Assembly (NCBI RefSeq): GCF_023065955.2 | Contig: NW_026622786.1 | Location: forward strand, 45,804,938-45,868,937 | Direction of reading: 5' to 3' | DNA from: Ursus arctos | Lineage: Eukaryota > Chordata > Mammalia > Carnivora > Ursidae | Length of the DNA stretch: 64,000 nucleotides | In this document: positions 58,075-64,000 of the stretch, in pieces | How positions within the stretch are numbered: the stretch's first letter is position 1 | How the letters are laid out: the number at the start of each line of letters is the position of its first letter | Program-made: the position numbers and the translations under genes | Notes under the pieces: generated by a model | Told to the model about the DNA's origin: nothing | The model's database searches: none | The model's input: only the letters and a program-made list of their open reading frames with translations

Positions 58075-59275
58075 ATGGCCTCTATGTGTTCAAGTGAAAG
58101 GAAGAGTCACGCATCTCCCACTTTAAGTCAAAAGCTAGAAATGATTTAGCTGAGTGAGGAAGGCATGTCAAAAGCCAAGATAGGCCAAAAGCTAGGCTTC
58201 TTGTGCCAAACAGTTAGACAAGTTGTGAATGCAAAGGAAAAGTTCTTGAAGGAAACTAAAAGTGCTACTCCAGTGAACACATGAACGATGGTAAAGTGAA
58301 ACAGCCTTGTTGCTGATGTGAAGACAGCTTTAGTGGTCTGGAGAGATCACACCAGCCATAATATTCCCTTAAGCCAGCACCTAACTCTGTTCACATCTGT
58401 GAAGCCTGAGAGAGGTGAGCAAGTTGCAGAGGTAGGCTTATGAGGTTTTTGTTTGTTTTGTTTTTTAAAGTGGTTTCCAGGGACGCCCTCGTGGCACAGT
58501 CCTTAAGCGTCTGCCTTCGGCTCAGGACGTGATCCTGGCGTTATGGGATCGAGCCCCACATCAGGCTCCTCTGCTATGAGCCTGCTTCTTCCTCTCCCAC
58601 TCTTCCTGCTTGTGTTCCCTCTCTCGCTGGCTGTCTCTATCTCTGTCGAATAAATAAAATCTTAAAAAAAAAAAAAATAAAGTGGTTTCCATAAGGAAAA
58701 GTGCAGGGGTAAGCAGCAAGTACTGATGGAGAAGCTGCGGCGAGTTATCCAGAAGATCTAACTAGGATCATTAAGGGAGGTGGTTTCACTAACCAACAGC
58801 TTTTCAGTGTAGACAAACAGCCTTCTATTTGAAGAAGATACCATCTAGGATTTTCACATCTAAGAAGAGAAGTCAGCGCCTGGCTTCAAAGCTTCAAAAG
58901 ACAGGCTAACTCTCTTGTTGGGGGCTAATGCAGCTGGTAATCTTAAATTGAAGCCAATGCTCACTTACCATTCTGAAAATCCTAGGGCCCTTAAAAATTA
59001 TGATTAGTCTACTTCGCCTGTGCTTTATCCATGAACCAACAAAGCCTGGATGACAGCACATCTATTTACAATGAGATTTACTGAATATTTAAGCTAATGA
59101 TTGAGACATACTGCTCAGAAAGAAAAAAAAAATCTTTCAAAATACTACTGCTCAACAACAATGCACCTGGTCACCTGAGAGAGCTGATGGAGATCTGCAG
59201 CAATCATGCTGTCTCATGCTTGCTGAGACCACATCCATTCTGCAGCCCATGGATCAAGGAACCATTTTGACCTGT
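58075..59275 (+). pseudogene. Tigger1 transposase remnant
   Basis: In intact elements this gene makes a DDD-type pogo/Tigger transposase with N-terminal helix-turn-helix DNA-binding domains. The start is ATG at 58075 (MASMCSSERKSH...), but codon 25 is TAG (58147-58149), where the family has AAG. The first catalytic Asp codon (GAC, 58812-58814, in 'VDK') survives, with a one-base deletion just after it (ACAAACAG instead of ACAAAACAG). The second catalytic Asp is AAC (Asn) at 59157-59159, in the 'LLxxNAPGH' context. The third (GAT, 59252-59254, 'QPMDQG') survives. The 3' part is missing and a SINE splits the middle. It is dead. The 130-codon frame at 57757-58149 combines 5' UTR and the first 24 codons. 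Confidence 0.85.
58480..58678 (+). mobile_element. Young Can-SINE inside Tigger1
   Basis: A plus-strand young SINE (GGGACGCCCTCGTGGCACAG head, CTGTCGAATAAATAAAATCTT tail). A perfect 13-bp duplication, AAAGTGGTTTCCA, is at 58467-58479 and 58679-58691. Several head positions differ from the other young copies. Confidence 0.95.
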
Positions 59276-61409
59276 CTACCAACATTGTTTCCAGAAGTTC
59301 CAGGGATTGTTTTAGGATCTGTTTCAGCATCCGTTAAGTGATGACTCTTCCCACCCGGTCTACAGTTCTTCTGTCTAAACACAGCAGCCCCATGGGAAAC
59401 TATGGCACTTATTGTTGGCCCTCCTATTCCCAAGAAGTGAAGGTCAGTTGAGGTTAGTATATAGGAGCATGTTGTAGCTACTCTTAGTTTTAGTGCTAGC
59501 AGCTTGAAGCAGTCATCTTAAGCAAAGGCTATCCAAACATATTTGTTAAATAAGGATCATACATAAAAATAATACTAGTAAATATGACGTCATAATGAGA
59601 TTTTTTTGTTGTTAGATTTCCTGTGTGCTTTAATCAGTTGCACAGTGCGGTAGGATTTATTAGTGGGCTTCACAGCTCCAACTTGATGCCCTAAAACAAA
59701 ACAAAAATACGCCGATTTTGGAGGAGTAGGATGGAGACAGGAATTGTTTAGGCAGAGCCTCAGAGATCTATCCAGTAAAGGCCAACATCAAGGTTTTACA
59801 TATCTTAGCCCACTTTGAGACTTTAAAGCATGAAAGGAGTACAGGTCTGTATAGCTCCTAAGTAAAAGCAAAAGAGTTGCAGGAGTACCCACACACGCAA
59901 TGGGAGAACAAAACATCTTAAAACACAAGCGCTTTCAGTGGTGGCCAAGGATATTGTCTTCCCCTGAAAAGAAAAGCATGACGCTATCCCTTGGTGAACT
60001 GGAACAGCAGTGTTAGTTTTTCATCAACAGCAGGAATTTTTGAGCATGGTATATATCAGATATAAAGTGTCTGCCTAAATCCTAACTTGCTTATGTAATA
60101 GAGCCTCACTAAAAGTTTATGCTAGGACTATCCTCTAAGGGGCTCAATCAAGTAGCTGAATATTGTAGGCCTCTTTTGTATCTCATACTCAGTGTTTCCT
60201 TTCCTGGTTCTCATGCTGCAGTATAAAATAAATGAGACTAAAACATTTTTGTGGTTAGCTGAAAGATGTCCGTGATTTTTAAAAAAATCATTCAAATCCT
60301 AAATAGAACATTAAAATTCCTCTAAAGTTAACTATGAAAATGCTTTACAAATACACCATAATCTCCATTATCTTTAGTAGAATCCCAGACCATAATCTTT
60401 ACAATTTAGGTTTAGAGAATTATTTATTTACAATGACTATTCAGGAGAAAGGGGGGAAATTTATAACACAGGTAATAATATTTTGCTTTTTTGAATTTTC
60501 CAACAACATATGCCTTTCTGTGCAATATTCCATGCTGATGGAGTCTTGAGGGATTTAGTTTTATTGATAGAAGAAGGGAGAATGGAGTCTGCCATGTGGA
60601 TAATTTATTTGATTTCACTATGCTGCATGTTTTTATAAGAAAAACTTAAAAGAAAATTAAACTCATTTAGAAAGCACATAAATTGTTTTTGCAACAAAGC
60701 AATTAAGGAAACCTGCCTATCCAAAGTGATGGGTAATATTCTAAGCACAAAAAGGGCTAAATTGCTTTCTGTTTGGAAATTGTATGCTATCTCGCAAGGT
60801 TTAATAAGAAAGGGGTGTTTGGGATTAATGTGAAGATTCAGTGTTGTCTGTTATTTATGAGTTATTAAGAATTTGCTACAAATTTTAAAGTTAGAATCCA
60901 TTCAAAAACATTTATGAATGATTTGTCTTCTGAATGTTCCTGAAACTTAGCAAAAATATTTTAAACCAAACCTCAACAATTAAAATTCAGTGATTACCTT
61001 CTATTACTTATACAGATATAAGCAGAGTAGAATATATATCTCAATTGACCTTTAATATAGAGCATTCACCACAAATTAAACATAAATGGTTTCAGAAAGT
61101 CCTTTTAATGTCTCCACACTTTGCCCAACATTGTATTTAGCAGACACAGTTTATGTGTGGTGTTTTTTTTCCGTAAAAAATGATGTACATAAAGAATAGA
61201 ATCAAGACAGAGTATGGCATGTGTAATTACGTGCATAGTTCACACTGTGAAGAATGAAGGGGTAATATAAAGGAAGCCAATAATAAATACAGGGGTCAGG
61301 TAATGAGAACAACCAGTTATGTTAAAAAAATTTATATACATCCACTCATGGGCAACATCATTCCAATGAAGAACTTTAAATCTAAAATTGATATGGTCAA
61401 ATTAGCATA
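59276..61409. other. Long stretch of unique sequence
   Basis: About 2.1 kb with no confident repeat or exon. The frames at 60334-60549 and 60424-60618 have no motif. Confidence 0.5.
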
Positions 61410-61570
61410 GATTGTTTTAATAGGCATTAGGAGGATAGATTTGAGGAAAACAAGAGCTATGTTAGAGCTAAGGAGACCAGTTAGGAGATTATTATGGTAA
61501 TAAAGAATCTTACTGAGTACAGCCTGACCTAGGACAGTAGTAATATGGATAAAAAGGTGACAAAATCTAA
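61410..61570 (-). mobile_element. L2 remnant
   Basis: Antisense L2-like blocks: GCTAAGGAGACCAGTTAGGAGATTATTATGGTAATAAAG and GACCTAGGACAGTAGTAATATGG match the 'gggagaccagttaggaggctattgcagtaat...ggaccagggtggtagcagtgg' region. Confidence 0.6.
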
Positions 61571-61573
61571 GAT

Positions 61574-61633
61574 TTTATATATATATATTATATATTATAT
61601 ATATATATATAATATATAATATATATATATATG
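61574..61633. repeat. AT-rich palindromic (TA)n repeat
   Basis: About 57 bp of alternating AT with inserted TT/AA pairs at symmetric positions. The sequence is close to its own reverse complement, with a centre near 61604. Such sequences can extrude as cruciforms. Confidence 0.85.
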
Positions 61634-61753
61634 ATGTGGTCATGGGATAAGGCGAGTAGAGGACTCTAAATTAGTGTGGTGGTGGAGAGGATACTGGAAA
61701 TATCAGCTGAGAAAATGAAGGCAAATTTATGATGATACTTATAAGCAGATAAG

Positions 61754-61957
61754 GGGCATCTGGGCATCCTTTAAACATGTGACTCTTGGTTTACGACTCA
61801 GGTCGTGATCTCAGTGTTGTGAGATTGAGCTCTGCCTCAGGCTCCACCCTCAGTAAAGAGTTGGCTTGAGATTCTCGCTCCCTTTGCCCCTCCCGCTGTG
61901 CTTCCATGTGCGTGCGCTCTCTCTCTCTCAAAAAAATGAATCTTTAAAAAAAAAAAA
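61754..61957 (+). mobile_element. Older Can-SINE
   Basis: A plus-strand diverged SINE with GGGCATCTGGGCATCCTTTA head, (CT)n-rich region and an A-rich tail. Duplications AAGCARATAAG are at 61743-61753 and 61958-61968, one mismatch. Confidence 0.85.
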
Positions 61958-61968
61958 AAGCAAATAAG

Positions 61969-62613
61969 ATATGGAAACATACTCTATGAATATTTTTTAA
62001 TTTTTTTTCCCCAAAATACTTAATGCAGTGTTAGAAATGGAAAACTATATATATTAAGAATTTTCATTATAGACAGGTAATTAATTTTACTGAGTGTAAT
62101 GTGTATGAGGTACTGGACACATATATATGGGCAGTATTCATGTACTGGAACTAGACACTATTATATAATATATACATATAATGTGTTTATAGTGTGTGTA
62201 TATATGTGTGTGTGTATATATGTGAGGTATAAATGTATATTTCTACCATGATTCTACCAATTCAGTATTATGTTTTCTGATTAATAAAAATGTATTAAGG
62301 TTAAAATATATGAAATAATTAGCCAAAGTTCAAGCATCTAGAAAATGCCCATGATGGGATTGTTACAGAGACTAACTCAAAAAATCACTACTTTAGAATA
62401 ATGTTTTGAGTTATTACATAATTTTCCTTCTCATAATTGTTTTTTACCCTGGGATGAATAGATATCCAAGGTTACTTACAGCTCTGAGCTGCTTTTCTCT
62501 CAGGGCCCATCAACCATAAAACTCCATTCAGAGTGTTTTTAGAGCTGCTCCTAAGATTTTATTCTACAGATAAAGGTTACTGCTTCTGGCTACGTAGTGT
62601 GTTAGGTATAGAT
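61969..62613. other. AT-rich unique sequence with TA/TG repeats
   Basis: Mixed (TA)n and (TG)n repeats lie at 62162-62225. The rest is unrecognised. Confidence 0.55.
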
Positions 62614-62629
62614 AAATGAGAAAGAGTGA

Positions 62630-62807
62630 GGGCACCTGGGTGGCTCGGTTAGGCATCTGTCTTCAGCTCAAGTCATGATCCCAGAGTCCTGGGATCGAGT
62701 CATATGTCGGGCTCTCTACTCAACGGTGAGCCTGTTTCTCCCTCTTCCCACTCATGCTCTCTCACTATCTCTGTCTCTCAGGTAAATAAATAAAATCTTT
62801 TTTAAAA
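62630..62807 (+). mobile_element. Older Can-SINE
   Basis: A plus-strand SINE with GGGCACCTGGGTGGCTCGGT head and AAATAAATAAAATCTTTT tail. 16-bp duplications AAATGAGAAAGWGTGA (with one or two changes) are at 62614-62629 and 62808-62823. Confidence 0.9.
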
Positions 62808-63036
62808 AATGAGAAAGTGTGAAAGAGAGAGGGAGTGGAGTAGGTAAAGGGCAACAAGAAAGAGGGACAAACATTGGTTGTCTCCCAAAGAGCAAATTTC
62901 TCCCTGAGTTGCAGAATTGCAGTAAGTATGGGACAGAAAACTTTTACCTTCAAGAGAGTGGTACTTTCCTGTAGCCACTCAGCATGAATCATAAATATTT
63001 TAATCCATTTATGGTAATTACATTTCTCTTTTTCAG

Positions 63037-63177
63037 TTTTGTGATGCAGAGCCCAGAACCATCTCTGGGAATGAAGGATTTATTCTCCTGGCTGTCAAAT
63101 GTGCTCTCAGTAGATACCCCACAGCTATCAGTGCTCTTTGAGGATTGCTTTGGTTCAAGACAGATGACTCACCAAAG
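63037..63177 (+). CDS. Candidate internal protein-coding exon (141 nt)
   Basis: An AG acceptor at 63035-63036 follows a pyrimidine-rich tract (CATTTCTCTTTTTCAG), with TTAAT- and GGTAATT-type candidate branch sites upstream. The donor is AAAG|GTAAGG at 63177/63178. One plus-strand frame is fully open: the first base completes a codon begun in the previous exon, and the last two bases begin the next (phase 2-2, 141 nt, so skipping would keep frame). It encodes about 46 residues that read like ordinary soluble protein: 'MKDLFSWLSNVLS' (amphipathic helix-like), then 'DTPQLSVLFEDCFGSRQMTHQ'. No repeat overlaps it. I do not recognise the protein and assign no function. No second exon of the same gene was found, so the flanks would be long introns. 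Without alignment or RNA evidence it remains a candidate. Confidence 0.6.
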
Positions 63178-63814
63178 GTAAGGTCTTTTTCCAGCAGCAG
63201 CCTATATTAATGCTTAAGTAGCTTGAATGTAAGAAAGCCCAGAAATTTCACCCCAACATGGGAAACTCTGAAAAGTCTATCCCATTTCCAAAGCTTCCTG
63301 TGGGTCAGAGGAGGCCTTCATGCTCCTGATTGAAGCCCAACTCCACCCTCTGTCCAATCCTGTTTCCTCTCACTAAGCGTTTTCATAGGTGTTGATCTCA
63401 AGAGGACTCCCTAATGAAGGTCCTGCATACTAATGTCTAGCTCACAACTACTCCCTGGGGAGTTCAACCTGCAACTGCTAGTGATTGCCTTAAATTAGGT
63501 AGGCATATGAACTAGTTCAATTAACGAGGTGCAAAGGACAATATACTAGAAAAAAAAAATTCTTTTTCAATACAAATACAGAATATTGAGAAGGCTGTAT
63601 TTTAAAAGGCTTTATTTATTCAAAAATATACTAACTAAAATGGAAGGTTAGTTGTTTAAATACAGTTATCATTTCTAAATGCCACTGAGCCCACAGATGC
63701 ATTTGATAACGTTGAAGACCTCCTTTAATTATTAAGGGACAACTCCAAAGAGATTCTCCCAACCCAGTCCCTCATGATGTCCGTCAACCCTAAGTAGAAA
63801 ACTATGATTTAGTT
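63178..63814. other. Unique sequence (intron of the candidate gene, if real)
   Basis: No repeat or further exon is seen between the donor at 63178 and the L1 remnant. Confidence 0.45.
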
Positions 63815-64000
63815 GTTTATTTGTTGGTGTTTTAATTGAGGTATAGTGGGAACACAGTGTTACATTAGTTTCAGGTACTCAACATAGTGATTTAGTAGGT
63901 CTGTATGTTATGCTGTTCTCACCACAAGTGTAGTTACACCTCTCATCATACAATGCTATTACAATACCATTGACTATATTCCCTATGCTGTACCTTTTAT
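63815..64000 (-). mobile_element. L1M 3' end running off the window
   Basis: TTAATTGAGGTATAGTGGGAACACAGTGTTACATTAGTTTCAGGTACTCAACATAGTGATTTAGTAGG matches the 3' terminus of an old L1 in minus orientation. It resembles 37240-37400 in the ancient L1. Only the first about 190 bp are visible. Confidence 0.75.

Larger units (their letters stand above)
57687..59275 (+). mobile_element. Tigger1 DNA transposon, 3'-truncated
   Basis: Begins with the terminal inverted repeat CAGGCATACCTCATTTTATTG at 57687 and runs colinearly with Tigger1 (TcMar-Tigger, pogo-like) through the transposase gene. It breaks off after the CAGCCCATGGATCAAGG block at about 59270, so the 3' part and second terminal repeat are missing. 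A young SINE at 58480-58678 interrupts it. An immobile fossil. Confidence 0.88.

Noticed and set aside
57757..58149. 130-codon plus-strand open frame as a host gene
   Set aside because: It consists of Tigger1 5' non-coding sequence plus the first 24 codons of the decayed transposase.

Overview
This is intronic-looking or gene-poor mammalian nuclear DNA. It is AT-rich, has no long open frames of cellular type, and much of it is built from interspersed repeats. The tRNA-derived SINEs (A box near the 5' end, internal B box, a CT-rich stretch, an AATAAA-type A-rich tail) are the carnivore Can-SINE family. The younger class has the 3' signature 'ctctgtcgaataaataaa', which I associate with bears and giant panda. 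A caniform carnivore, probably an ursid, is therefore an inference from repeat type and not a proven identification.

Layout. Positions 1-9.8 kb hold a short L1 3' end, a young SINE, a truncated L1 carrying an older SINE, and L2/MIR remnants. Positions 9863-16012 hold an almost complete minus-strand L1 (about 6.15 kb) with a monomeric 5' UTR, decayed ORF1 and ORF2, a 3' UTR and matching target-site duplications; it splits an older plus-strand L2. Positions 17.1-24.8 kb hold a second carnivore L1 (5'-truncated) followed by older L1M material in both orientations. Positions 24.8-37.2 kb are mostly unique sequence with MIR, L2, SINE and an ERVL-type MLT2 LTR remnant. Positions 37.2-43.2 kb hold an ancient near-full-length L1. 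Positions 43-57 kb are unique sequence with SINEs, L2, MIR and an MLT1 LTR. Positions 57.7-59.3 kb hold a dead Tigger1 DNA transposon. Positions 61-64 kb hold SINEs, AT-rich simple repeats, one good candidate protein-coding exon on the plus strand (63037-63177), and the start of another L1M running off the end.

The only plausible host coding sequence I can support is that 141-nt exon. It has a strong polypyrimidine tract plus AG before it, a GTAAGG donor after it, and an open phase 2-2 frame. Nearly all L1 copies lie on the minus strand, the bias expected of L1s surviving inside a plus-strand gene, so the window may be one or a few large introns of that gene. The remaining small open frames lie inside repeats or look random. 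I found no CRISPR array, operon, infectious-virus gene, tRNA/rRNA gene or previously undescribed system. Repeat family names come from memory of consensus sequences, not from a database search, and the older ones are tentative.
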